Shown: positions 28,001 through 35,516, counted from the stretch's first letter. The stretch: DNA of 64,000 nucleotides from Planctomycetota bacterium (GCA_019456145.1 VRUL01000023.1:1-64000), one strand, 5' to 3'. Numbers and translations are program-made. Notes: generated by a model not told the origin, from the sequence alone.

Positions 28001-28596
28001 AAGCACTTTACACGGATACCCTTACAACAAACACATGGTATCATGTTGCAGGTGTGCGAGCAGGAAATATTTTGAACGTTTATGTCAATGGAGTTGGTGG
28101 GATTGCGGACTCGGCGACATTTGGAGCAATAACCTCCGATAATTTAAAAATAGGAGCCACTCGGTTTGGCGGCAATCCAATTTCAGAACACTTCGACGGC
28201 ACAATCGACGAGGTTGCAATTTACAACAGGGCGTTATCTGCTGAGGAAATCAAGCAGATTTATCAGCCTGTGGGTGGGCCGATGTTTGCGGATACGGCTG
28301 GTGGCGACTATCATTTGCTAAGCGAGCGCGGCAGGCATTGGCCGGCGCACGATGTGTGGGTGCTTGATGAAGTGACAAGCCCGTGTGTTGACGGCGGCGA
28401 CCCGGCGATAAATCCCTCGAATGAGACGATGCCCAACGGAGGTGGCATTAATATGGGCGCGTATGGGAACACTGCTTACGCGAGTATGAGCGAATGGCCA
28501 ATTGCCGAAGACAACAATCGCGATGGTGTAGTGAATATGATAGATATTGCAAAAGTGGTTGCCAAATGGCTTGAGAAGTTGGATTGGGTTGAATAA
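25018..28596 (+). CDS. Secreted PD40/LamG/beta-helix protein with dockerin-like tail
   Basis: 1192 residues, with strong AAGGAAGGGAG ribosome-binding site. Signal peptide (about 1-27); PD40/TolB-like beta-propeller repeats (about 40-285, 'FLSFDGLTLYF', 'VTPDGLTLLF'); LamG 1 (about 290-500, AHWKFDEGSG...GALDFDGVDDYV); a middle carbohydrate-binding-like domain (about 503-700, LLVNSSFE); right-handed beta-helix with the YYVDGVNGSD start (about 708-870); LamG 2 (about 880-1085); and a C-terminal dockerin-like calcium loop DNNRDGVVNMIDIAKVVAKWL. A surface or secreted glycan-binding role is inferred. It is probably co-transcribed with the preceding sigma fusion. Confidence 0.88.
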   Translation: MKTEKMTRNALVVALILEICVSVSSGWSTPVPVSEVNTQYQEGTPFLSFDGLTLYFARTDTSTFYYARIFEATRSVPYGPFTSVSEVLISSNKHVRSPWVTPDNLRMYYAAQTETPILYQLKVSERASVNDPWPQGIDILELNMLGRLGALSLTADELIIFFDSPDIPGGLGGYDMWMATRPDMNSPFGQVTNLAELNTVTIDGGPYVTPDGLTLLFYSNRNGSYQLFRATRQSLSEPFGNIEHLSAFDTPDGLSVSPGLSSDGSALYFIRQPSVDRSTRDIYVSYVDPGPIAHWKFDEGSGAIAYDSAGNNDGTIYGAAWTTGQLGGALDFDGVDDYVEVSDDPSLRFTQYDSFSVSFWAKPSTGGYVFSKLQAYSQSGQFGYALRWLSTTSKFQFMTSKSGIVNVFVDTTDNSATAGSWYHVTAVYDKKDMKVYLNAELKGTNFFGYDTSSTSPDNNLTIGVRLYDSTLEQYSDGIIDEVMIFDNALSAGEIEQLYASTGDNLLVNSSFETTELISGGWPSTFGDWSGDHCYILPRYGDVWPYQGSQMLQFAGTSAFGSGADTESQVYQIVDVSAFQGTIAAGKATASASAYFNRLPGDAETDTEFYVDIRAFAGDPCSFPTLQDTGGMHIAEAKAFIYTDGDPATWELCEAQLVLPANTDYVVVGISARENIYNDLAWPEFDGHCADAASLTITVEPNVPEPPGVYYVDGVNGSDLNDGLSPETAFATIQMGIDTATDGNTVFVYPAIYNEALLIDNKVITLKGVPTSAGIPILQKAGDYAVSFYVVQGPANLLANFVIRGSDLGIFIVGGSPMILNVTVVDNVFGIAAYAGATPDISNCIFWNNTDGDLFGDPNPIQARYSYIQDVNGPNVPPPGLISHWKFDEGAGSIAYDSAGTDDGTIFGTTWTTGQIGGALDFDGVDDYVDMADTVKNYLGTNYTVSAWIKTNSFFPDNYIAAYRHSTDINPVLFVLHHYNENIGFAVRDNSLNIAEALYTDTLTTNTWYHVAGVRAGNILNVYVNGVGGIADSATFGAITSDNLKIGATRFGGNPISEHFDGTIDEVAIYNRALSAEEIKQIYQPVGGPMFADTAGGDYHLLSERGRHWPAHDVWVLDEVTSPCVDGGDPAINPSNETMPNGGGINMGAYGNTAYASMSEWPIAEDNNRDGVVNMIDIAKVVAKWLEKLDWVE

Positions 28597-28598
28597 TC

Positions 28599-28630
28599 AA
28601 GCCGGTTCGCCGCGGAGTGCGGACCGGCTT
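28599..28630 (+). terminator. Hairpin terminator after the LamG protein
   Basis: AAGCCGGT ... ACCGGCTT forms an 8-bp stem with an inner CCGC/GCGG stem, immediately after the stop codon. There is no strong U-run, so termination efficiency is uncertain. Confidence 0.55.
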
Positions 28631-28720
28631 AATAGTAGTAGATAAGTGGATAAAGTGGGTAAAGCTTTGGAAAGAATGCTCAAAGCTGTGCTCTTAATGT
28701 ATGCGCAATGAAAAAAAGGA

Positions 28721-28749
28721 TTGACGATTAATTGAGAAAGTAGTATTAT
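28721..28749 (+). promoter_or_regulatory. Promoter for the pseudopilin-like gene
   Basis: TTGACG at 28721-28726, a 17-nt spacer, TATTAT at 28744-28749; the gene starts at 28807. Confidence 0.5.
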
Positions 28750-28806
28750 AAGAACAGCTACAGATTGTTGCGAGGACCTGAAAATAGGTTAATAGGTTAA
28801 TAAGTT

Positions 28807-29760
28807 ATGTGGGAGAAACCTATCGGATTCAAAGGTTACAATTTAGGCCGGAAGGGCAGTGAAAGCCGGGGATTTACCTTGGTCGAGCTTTTGGTGGTTA
28901 TCTCCATCATTTCGATGTTGATGGCTATGTTGATGCCCGTAATGTGTGGAGTCAGGCGTCGGGCCCGGAGGCTGCAGGGGATAGTAAACCAGCGGGAAAT
29001 TGTCAATGCGGTCAACTACTACACAATGGACAATGACGGCATTTACCCGGAATCAGTAGCCACCATAGGAAGGAGCCGCTGGAATTGGCAGGAGCCAACC
29101 ATGCTGACAGGTTATCGCAAGCGCAGTCCTCAACTGCATCGATCGATGGGCGAATACCTGGGCAGCTATATAAAGGATGCCGGCAAACTATTTTGCAAGA
29201 ACGCCCCCGAAAAATACAAGCACCTGCAGAAGGCATGGGATGCCGGCGATGAGTGGGACAATCCCGATACGGCGCCGGTGCCGGACCCGGTAATCGGAAC
29301 GTATTGTTTTTACTGGAACTATATAGGTTTTTTAGGCGGACGCAGGCGGATCTTTATAGGGCCGCAGAGTTCATCGGACGGGCCCGAGAAAAGTAAGCTG
29401 CTGGTAAGTGATTACTTCGGCTATGATCACTGGCGAAGCCCCAAAGCCTACGGCAGTTGTGAGGAATTCCCAAAGGCAACTGTTACACCGGGAACCTACG
29501 TCTCATCGGCGTATTGGTCTTGTCTGGAATCCGAGGGGGTGAATTTCAATACCATCGCAGTGAAACTTCATGCCGGCTACACGGACGGGCATGTGGAACC
29601 CTATTATCCATCGGAAACAGTACCAATGGAAGTGTCGATAACTTCTAATGGAAGTGTTCCGTATCCCAGCGGCTTAGGACCGGGCATCTTTTACCTGCCA
29701 AGAAATGGCTTGCAGCGACCTCCCAGGAAATGGCTTACAGTAAACAGTCTTAGCCGGTAG
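28807..29760 (+). CDS. Stand-alone type II pseudopilin-like protein
   Basis: 317 residues. Prepilin leader ESRGFTLVELLVVISIISMLMAMLMPV, then a pattern common in Planctomycetota prepilin-type proteins (ANAVNYYTMDNDGIYPES; a C-terminal 'LHAGYTDGHVEPY' segment resembling the 'NVAFADGHV' motif of those paralogues). It lies outside the secretion operon and is not one of GspG-K. Such proteins are numerous in Planctomycetes, but their function is unknown. Cleavage needs a prepilin peptidase encoded elsewhere. Confidence 0.85.
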   Translation: MWEKPIGFKGYNLGRKGSESRGFTLVELLVVISIISMLMAMLMPVMCGVRRRARRLQGIVNQREIVNAVNYYTMDNDGIYPESVATIGRSRWNWQEPTMLTGYRKRSPQLHRSMGEYLGSYIKDAGKLFCKNAPEKYKHLQKAWDAGDEWDNPDTAPVPDPVIGTYCFYWNYIGFLGGRRRIFIGPQSSSDGPEKSKLLVSDYFGYDHWRSPKAYGSCEEFPKATVTPGTYVSSAYWSCLESEGVNFNTIAVKLHAGYTDGHVEPYYPSETVPMEVSITSNGSVPYPSGLGPGIFYLPRNGLQRPPRKWLTVNSLSR

Positions 29761-29844
29761 CTTTGAGACACTGTAAGGATAAGAACTCACCGTCGTATTG
29801 ATAATCCCAAAGCTTTAAATCTTGATTAAAGGAGCTAAAACGAC

Positions 29845-30042
29845 TAGAATCCATCCCAAAACCTGTTTTGTAACGAGATCGAGCGAAAACTTGTCCGCCT
29901 ATGGCGGAGTTCGTGGTCAAGGCCGGAGGTTCAAAAGGCTCGGAGGCGTGCTAAGGCACGTCGAGAACCTTTTTCGCCGACAACACAGAGCCACGGACTT
30001 TGCAGCCGATCGTAGTCGAAAGAGGTTTTGGGATGGGTTCTA
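29845..30042. repeat. About 200-bp imperfect inverted-repeat element
   Basis: TAGAATCCATCCCAAAACC at about 29845-29863 is matched (18 of 19) by the reverse complement of the segment at about 30024-30042, with weaker pairing continuing inward. Inside are TCCGCCTATGGCGGA (29894-29908) and CTCG..GCGTGC-TAAG-GCACG..CGAG near 29938-29965. It resembles a MITE or a structured RNA and lies directly upstream of the xdhC-like gene, in a stretch (29761-30055) without another gene. Confidence 0.65.
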
Positions 30043-30055
30043 TTCTTACAACACC

Positions 30056-31135
30056 ATGAACGATATTGAAATATACAAAAAAGCGGCCGAAATCCTCGAA
30101 AAACGCCAAAATATTGCCCTGGTCACCGCCATATCCGCAATCGGCTCAACCCCAGGCAGAGTTGGTTATAAGATGCTCGTCTGGGGGAAAAACACAGACA
30201 CTCTCGGCACCATAGGAGGAGGATCAGCCGAAGCCGCGATAATCCAAACCGCTGGAGATATCCTGCCGAAAATCCAGAGCACGGTTTTAAAATTTGAGTA
30301 TGATGGTACCGAAAACGACCAGAAGGGATGGTGCGGAGGATCAATAGAATTTCATCTTGAGACTTTCGACCAAAAAAGTTTGCCGTTATTCAAAGAGCTT
30401 TCGACCGTTATCGAAAAAGGGGACAAAGGCATACTCGTCTCTATCATTTCTGGCAACAAGCCGCCCAATAAAATCCTTCTAAAAAATATTGAGCAGCTCG
30501 ATTCGGCCACTGATATTAACCTTACACCTGAAACCATGGAATCTGTTAAAAAACTAATCTCCCGCCAACAACCCGCCAGGCAGACGTTGGGAAATGGCGT
30601 AGAGATATTTATAGAGACCATTTCCGAACAGCCGATGATTTTCCTTTTCGGAGCGGGACATCTGTCTTACTACATTTCCAGATATGCGAAATCCTTGAAT
30701 TTCCGATTGACCGTATGTGATGACAGGGCCGAATTCGCAAACAAAGAAAGATTCCCGGAAGCAGATAATATCATTGTCGAAAATTTTGATAGTGTTTTCG
30801 ATAGAATCAAGATAAACAAAAACTCATATATCGTAATTGTCACTAAGGGTCATAAAGATGACCAGATAGTTCTTGAAAAAGCCGTCAGGACGGACGCCAA
30901 ATATATCGGAATGATCGGTAGCAAAAGAAAGACATTAATGCTTCTAAAAAAACTCAAAGAGGGGGGAATCCCGGCTGAAATACTAACGAGGATTTATTCA
31001 CCCATCGGTATTTCAATAGGAGCGTTTACACCGCAGGAAATTGCCCTGAGCATAGTCTCCGAACTCGTAAAAATAAGAAGACTCGGAGATACTCCCGAAT
31101 CAGGTCACATGACACTAACTTTTCCGAACAATTGA
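30056..31135 (+). CDS. XdhC/CoxI-family molybdenum hydroxylase maturation protein
   Basis: 359 residues from the ATG at 30056; the longer frame from 29822 runs through the inverted repeat and is not protein-like. No good ribosome-binding site is visible. The N-terminal XdhC/CoxI domain has IGSTPGRVGYKMLVW and GTIGGGSAEA; the C-terminal Rossmann domain has FLFGAGHLSYYISRYAK and YIGMIGSKRKT, ending with IYSPIGISIGAFTPQEIALSIVSELV. XdhC binds and delivers sulfurated molybdenum cofactor to xanthine dehydrogenase-type enzymes. Likely partners are the mocA-like gene at 34877 and the hydroxylase at 35517-38173. Confidence 0.9.
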   Translation: MNDIEIYKKAAEILEKRQNIALVTAISAIGSTPGRVGYKMLVWGKNTDTLGTIGGGSAEAAIIQTAGDILPKIQSTVLKFEYDGTENDQKGWCGGSIEFHLETFDQKSLPLFKELSTVIEKGDKGILVSIISGNKPPNKILLKNIEQLDSATDINLTPETMESVKKLISRQQPARQTLGNGVEIFIETISEQPMIFLFGAGHLSYYISRYAKSLNFRLTVCDDRAEFANKERFPEADNIIVENFDSVFDRIKINKNSYIVIVTKGHKDDQIVLEKAVRTDAKYIGMIGSKRKTLMLLKKLKEGGIPAEILTRIYSPIGISIGAFTPQEIALSIVSELVKIRRLGDTPESGHMTLTFPNN

Positions 31136-31160
31136 CGCATCTGTTGGAAGAATCGTAGCG

Positions 31161-31480
31161 TGGGGCTTGCCCCACCTTTATTTCTTATAAAAACCGCGAC
31201 GTTTCACGTCGCTTCAATATCGGCTAACCCCGCCACCTGTGGGCGGGGTTCTCTTTATGTTTAGCACCCAAATTTATTTGGGTGTCATACTTCATCATTC
31301 GATATTCCTTGCAGCGGTAGGGTGGGCCATGCCCACCATTGTTCTGTCATCCCCACGTAGGGGCAACCCCATGTGGTTGCCCTGATATGCTCTAAGGGGG
31401 CCCTCTGGGCGGGGTTGTTAACCCCCGGCACCGTGTCAGGCCGTGTCATTTTGTTTAGCCCCTCAAATTTATTTGGGGGG
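31161..31480. repeat. Cluster of short palindromes
   Basis: Seven hairpin-forming sequences in about 320 bp: TGGGGCTTGCCCCA (31161-31174), GCGACGTTTCACGTCGC (31196-31212), AACCCCGCC/GGCGGGGTT (31226-31250, terminator-like), CACCCAAATTTATTTGGGTG (31265-31284), GGTGGGCCATGCCCACC (31321-31337), GGGCAACC..GGTTGCCC (31361-31382) and a C4TCAAATTTATTTGGGG arm pair (31459-31480). The fourth and last share TTTAGC before and GTCAT after, so they are diverged copies of one element. Nothing coding is supported in 31136-31625. Confidence 0.75.
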
Positions 31481-31625
31481 TCATCCTTCGAATCTTTGAT
31501 TTTTACATTGTATTTTTGCATTCTTTATGTTATTTTATCCCCGTAAACAATGAGAAGGCACCCGCTATCCTCTATCAAAACCTATCATTATCAAGAACAA
31601 CTCATCGAAAAATGTATCGTACCGC

Positions 31626-32648
31626 TCAATAAATTTCGAATATTATTCGAAGAATGGCAACTACTATGACGATGAAAGTCGCTGTGAGTTTTCCTGGTGA
31701 ATAAGATGACGGGGACTCTGTTTGTTTCTCCAAAATATGGCACATCATCCACTTAAACCCTAATAGTGATGCCTTTGCTATTCCAAGAAGAGAAATAATA
31801 ACAGCCCAGAGCGAGATAGGTAGTAATGTTGTTGTAGAAAAGAATAACATTGGAAGACTATAAGTCGCATCAAGCATGAAGATCGAGTCTTCCTCAAGAT
31901 GGATGCCGAAAACATCATGGCCCTTCTTGATCTCATATCCCCGAAGACCTCGAATAATTGGAGGCTTCCGCGTTGTAGCCCATTCCGCTAAAGTTTTATA
32001 CGCAACGGTGAAATGGCTTCGTGCCGATGGACTAAGATATTGGATTTCGTTTTTGGGGACTCCAGGTGGGTCCGTTAGTGCACGCGGAGGAAAGAACGTT
32101 GAGTTGGTGCTGTAGTTCCGGCCAAGTATGGTTTGGCTTGAATAGGTGGAGCTCGCAAGGCATAAAATGGAAAGGAGGATTGCGACTGCAAGGTTGATTG
32201 GAATTAAGAAAAATAGCTGATAGTTTGGGCGAGATTCTGCTTTGGAAAAAATAAAAATCGTAGCGAGCACTGTGAGCCCATCAAAAAACCAGTTGATTAT
32301 AAAGAAGACGGGGTGCTTGGATACGATTTGAGAATGAAATTCGGGGGTGGAGTGCAAATAATATCCAAGATTGATGGCAATAAACGTCAGCGAAATGCTT
32401 GCGATTGAAAACAGGATTAGCGGGAGCCAGAGCGTTTTGCGACCTCCAAATGTGAAATTTAGCCGCCGCAACACTATTCGGATAGCAAGCTTTGGAAAGT
32501 CTTTCGTTTGCCAAGTGTCGACCTTATCCCACAAGCCCGTTAGGAAAAGAATGTGCGCCGATTTCTTTTTGTTTAGGGTTAGCTGATCATAGAGGTGGCC
32601 TAAGCCGACGATTAGGCCAAGTAACAAAATTAATAGCGTAATGCTCAT
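31626..32648 (-). CDS. Unknown six-helix membrane protein
   Basis: 340 residues, no family recognised. Hydrophobic segments near 2-20, 72-98, 110-133, 142-166, 265-297 and 321-340. A hydrophilic loop lies between the fourth and fifth (about 167-264, containing KNEIQYLSPSARSHFTVAYKTLAEW). The ribosome-binding site is weak. It lies 109 nt downstream, in the same direction, of the RES-domain gene and could form a two-gene unit with it. The composition is more AT-rich than the flanking genes, and the unit sits in a repeat-rich island, suggesting acquisition. Confidence 0.7.
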   Translation of the reverse strand: MSITLLILLLGLIVGLGHLYDQLTLNKKKSAHILFLTGLWDKVDTWQTKDFPKLAIRIVLRRLNFTFGGRKTLWLPLILFSIASISLTFIAINLGYYLHSTPEFHSQIVSKHPVFFIINWFFDGLTVLATIFIFSKAESRPNYQLFFLIPINLAVAILLSILCLASSTYSSQTILGRNYSTNSTFFPPRALTDPPGVPKNEIQYLSPSARSHFTVAYKTLAEWATTRKPPIIRGLRGYEIKKGHDVFGIHLEEDSIFMLDATYSLPMLFFSTTTLLPISLWAVIISLLGIAKASLLGFKWMMCHILEKQTESPSSYSPGKLTATFIVIVVAILRIIFEIY

Positions 32649-32757
32649 AAATTCTTACGTTTTAGAAATGCGCCTAACGTGCAAGTCACTTGCGGCTATG
32701 GAGCGCTAGCGGAATAGCCGTCAACTGCACCTTTTTCTTAAATGATCGTACAAAAAG

Positions 32758-33702
32758 CTACTTTTTCCATGGGGCAATATATATATCTGGATCATTAGGA
32801 TCGATTTGCTTAATTCCAATAGGAATAGGGCTATCAATGGCCTCATCCTTTCCCCACTGTATTTCTCCTTCTTTACACAGAATTGCTCCATCCACTTGTT
32901 TCGCCGAGCCATCCTGGCTTAGTTCGTATAAACCCGCTTTTACTGGTTCGTAGGCTTTATCAATGGCTCCCGGTTTAATTGCATAATTATTGCCGACGCC
33001 ATTAGTTGCTATAGACGGATAAAATATTGCTTCTAAGTTTTGGTTTTTAAAAAATAAATGGTCACAAAGATGTGCTGTTAGCTTGTAGGTTAGCCCTGAA
33101 GGGTCATCATCTCGAACAAAATATTTATGTAGTTGCCTCTCTATTTCTCTGACCTTATTATAATCACTACCAAAAAATTCAACTCTGAACTTTTCAACTG
33201 ATTCTATAGCAGGATTGTTTTTAAATAGATATGTTGGCTCGATTCCTAAAAGCATACACGTTATATCCTCTTTTACATCTGGTACTGGTAAATGATTGAA
33301 CTGTAGAATAACAAATTGTTGGCCTGCTGCTATGTGGCACTCTTGAGACAAGATACTTGGATTATCAGATACATACAAAACTGGCTTTTCGGCAAAGTTA
33401 CACCTGCCCTGTTTCGTTTTTTTTATAGGAGGGGAAAGTAAACCGGATAATAGGACTGGTGGGTTTTCATCTTTATTTAGGGGTCTACATCGATAAAGAC
33501 GATGTGTTGCTACAGGTAACGTTAAATAGCCTATATAGCTTCTAATTTTTCCAATAATATCAATAACTGTAGCTTCTGAAGTATCTGGTAAATCAACAAG
33601 CTCAAACCAATCCTTTATTTCGATAAGATTAAGCTTAGCGAGCTTTTCTTTAATTTGTTTAGAAATGGATAATCGTTCTTCATCTGAGGGTAATTGATGC
33701 AT
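32758..33702 (-). CDS. RES-domain protein
   Basis: 314 residues. A charged N-terminal extension (about 1-62) precedes a RES domain: HRLYRCR (conserved Arg), GRCNFAEKPVLYVSDNPSILSQECH (GRxN...LYxA...E), FVILQF, and late YPSIATNGVGNNYAIKP containing the Ser of the R-E-S triad. RES toxins degrade NAD+, usually next to an Xre/MbcA-type antitoxin; none is seen here. The longer N-terminus and lack of antitoxin point to a non-canonical member, perhaps acting with the membrane protein downstream. Codon use is AT-rich compared with neighbours. Domain call by eye only. Confidence 0.7.
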   Translation of the reverse strand: MHQLPSDEERLSISKQIKEKLAKLNLIEIKDWFELVDLPDTSEATVIDIIGKIRSYIGYLTLPVATHRLYRCRPLNKDENPPVLLSGLLSPPIKKTKQGRCNFAEKPVLYVSDNPSILSQECHIAAGQQFVILQFNHLPVPDVKEDITCMLLGIEPTYLFKNNPAIESVEKFRVEFFGSDYNKVREIERQLHKYFVRDDDPSGLTYKLTAHLCDHLFFKNQNLEAIFYPSIATNGVGNNYAIKPGAIDKAYEPVKAGLYELSQDGSAKQVDGAILCKEGEIQWGKDEAIDSPIPIGIKQIDPNDPDIYIAPWKK

Positions 33703-34218
33703 AATCTTATCTCACTTGTAGTATTTAACTATGTTTATATGGTTTCCGTATAAAACTCCTTACCTCTCCGAGTGTCAGTATAACACTCCTTTGCCCAAAG
33801 TCCATAAGTAATCCCTTGAAAACGACTTAGGCCAGTTCTCCTTCTTACTTAGGGGGCTTATATTGTTTCCGCATAACAATCCAACGCCCCGGCTTCGTTT
33901 ACAATAATCAATCATCATTAATTCACCCCTTAGGGGTCAAATAATCATTTCAAACAAACGCCGACCTTCCCGGCCTCGTTAACAATAATCAATCATCCTT
34001 AATCAATATCGAAGATCCGCCTATGGCGGAATCATTCAAGGTGCTTCTCCCTGAAATCTGCGTCCTGTAAACCCACAATCTACCAATCCACTCCCCACCC
34101 GTCCACCTTAAAAAAGACGGATCAGGAACCCAGCGCCAGTTCCTGTATGCTTTAGGCAGGGATCCAGCTACTTATGTGCCTATAAAACACTTTTTTTAAT
34201 AAAAAAGTTAGAATTTTA
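33703..34218. other. Repeat-rich non-coding stretch
   Basis: No gene supported. It contains a 35-nt direct repeat (33888-33922 and 33969-34003, about 31 of 35 identical, CCCGGCxTCGTTxACAATAATCAATCAT...). A second pair of related segments lies near 33735 and 33859 (TTATATxGTTTCCGxATAA). A TCCGCCTATGGCGGA palindrome at 34016-34030 is identical to the one at 29894. Confidence 0.65.
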
Positions 34219-34247
34219 TTGAACATTCCGGGTGAGTTTGGTATAAT
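34219..34247 (+). promoter_or_regulatory. Strong sigma-70-type promoter
   Basis: TTGAAC at 34219-34224, a 17-nt spacer, TATAAT at 34242-34247. It reads toward the repeat element and the mocA-like gene at 34877. Confidence 0.5.
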
Positions 34248-34559
34248 TACAACATGTAGACATGTTTAGTCTCTAATTGTTGGTTCGTAGTCTTTAGCCA
34301 TAAGACTTCTCTGTGGGCTCTGTGGCTTGATTATTCGTACCGAAAGCGGAGAACCGCACGAATCGGGCAAGCCGCCCAAGTCAAATATCAATAATCAGTA
34401 AGAAAGGGCCATATTCATGCACAAGTTGTTTGAAATTCCCTCTATTACTCTGTTTCTTTGTGCTTTTTGTGTATTTTTGTGGCTAAAAAATCCGTTTAAT
34501 CAGCGAAATCCGCGATTAATAAAATATTTACGTGCTTATAAGGCATGCTCTACAACTGT

Positions 34560-34738
34560 AGAGGATTCTTTACAAATCTGCTCCCTTTTTATGCAAAACG
34601 AACCCAATTTACCGGATGACCAAATGAACGTAAATAAAGTATTAACAACCGATTATGAAGAAAAATGCGATTGGACACTTGGTGAAAACGAACCCAATAC
34701 GAACCCAATCAAAGCCAATCTTGTCCGCCTCCGGCGGA
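34560..34738 (+). repeat. Dispersed-repeat-like element with AACGAACCCAAT copies
   Basis: Three copies of (A)ACGAACCCAAT at 34596-34608, 34686-34698 and 34699-34709, encoding 'NEPN' in the frame of a 111-codon open stretch (34417-34752), followed by TCCGCCTCCGGCGGA at 34724-34738. The open frame has no ribosome-binding site or known domain and looks like repeat sequence rather than a gene. Its right edge abuts the xdhC remnant. From memory, similar 'QNEPN' open frames recur in Phycisphaerae genomes; that is not verifiable here. Confidence 0.5.
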
Positions 34739-34751
34739 TTCAAACTGCGTA

Positions 34752-34880
34752 ATTACGCCGCGGGAAATTGCCTTGAGTCTAATCACCGAACTTGTAAAAA
34801 TAAGGAGTCTCGGAGATACATCCGAAACAGGTCGCATGACACTAACTTCTTCGAATAATCAGAAAGCAGAAGGTTTATGA
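34752..34880 (+). pseudogene. C-terminal remnant of a second xdhC-like gene
   Basis: The frame from 34755 encodes TPREIALSLITELVKIRSLG followed by DTSETGRMTLTSSNN. This matches the last 35 residues of the XdhC-like protein at 30056-31135 (TPQEIALSIVSELVKIRRLG...) at about 70 percent, with mostly synonymous or conservative changes. It has no start or upstream domain. Its stop TGA (34878-34880) overlaps the ATG of the mocA-like gene as ATGA, the arrangement of a coupled xdhC-mocA pair. The upstream part has been replaced by repeat sequence. Confidence 0.8.
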
Positions 34881-35464
34881 TAAATGCCATAATATTAGCG
34901 GCCGGCCGGTCAAAAAGAATGGGCAAGCCAAAGCCACTGTTAAGATTTAATGATACGACATTTTTGGAACATATTATCTCGGTGCTAAGGGCCTCCGATG
35001 TGGACAGAATCACCGTTGTCCTTGGCTCAGAAGCTGAGACTATAAAACAATCTGCCGATTTGTCCGGGACAAGCATTGTCATAAACAAAGATTATCAGAA
35101 AGGCCAGCTATCATCTTTAACTGCCGCACTAAAGCACACCCCACCGGAGACCGAAGCGATACTTGTATGTTTGGTGGATAACCCCTTCATAACTGAAGAA
35201 GTCGTCGGTAAGATTATTCGTAAATTCAGAGAAACAAATAATCCAATCATAGTACCTGTATTTAATAAAAAAAGAGGGCATCCTGCGTTGTTCTCAAGAT
35301 CACTTTTTAACGAACTGCTCAATGCACCCGAAGAACAAGGTGCCAGGTATGTCCTGCATTCGAACGAAGAAAAAATCCTTGAACTTGAGGTGTCCGAAAG
35401 TGGAATTTCTATCGGCATCGACACCCCGGATGACTACAAATTGCACTTCGGAGCTGATCCGTAA
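34877..35464 (+). CDS. MocA/MobA-like molybdenum cofactor nucleotidyltransferase
   Basis: 195 residues, the family size. The N-terminus IILAAGRSKRMGKPKPLLRF is the NTP-transferase signature (LAAGxSxRMGxxK), LVCLVDNPFIT supplies the metal-binding Asp, and RGHPALFSRSLF and DTPDDY are typical of MocA. MocA adds CMP to molybdopterin to make MCD for xanthine dehydrogenase-type enzymes. It starts within the stop codon of an xdhC remnant and converges with the hydroxylase operon at 35517. Confidence 0.9.
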   Translation: MINAIILAAGRSKRMGKPKPLLRFNDTTFLEHIISVLRASDVDRITVVLGSEAETIKQSADLSGTSIVINKDYQKGQLSSLTAALKHTPPETEAILVCLVDNPFITEEVVGKIIRKFRETNNPIIVPVFNKKRGHPALFSRSLFNELLNAPEEQGARYVLHSNEEKILELEVSESGISIGIDTPDDYKLHFGADP

Positions 35465-35516
35465 AAATTCTTTTAGTACTGTCCCTGCTCTTTTGAAATG
35501 TTTATAGCGACCAGTG

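Noticed and set aside
29822..30055. N-terminal extension of the xdhC-like protein from a TTG at 29822
   Set aside because: The translated extension runs through a palindromic element and has no similarity to XdhC proteins, which begin at about the ATG at 30056.
31161..31480. Possible CRISPR array
   Set aside because: The palindromes differ from one another and are not regularly spaced with unique spacers.
31285..31521. 78-codon minus-strand open frame
   Set aside because: Composed of palindromic repeat sequence between genes; no ribosome-binding site or protein-like pattern.
33703..34218. Antitoxin gene for the RES-domain protein
   Set aside because: No open frame with helix-turn-helix or antitoxin features was found on either side; the stretch is repeat-rich and non-coding.
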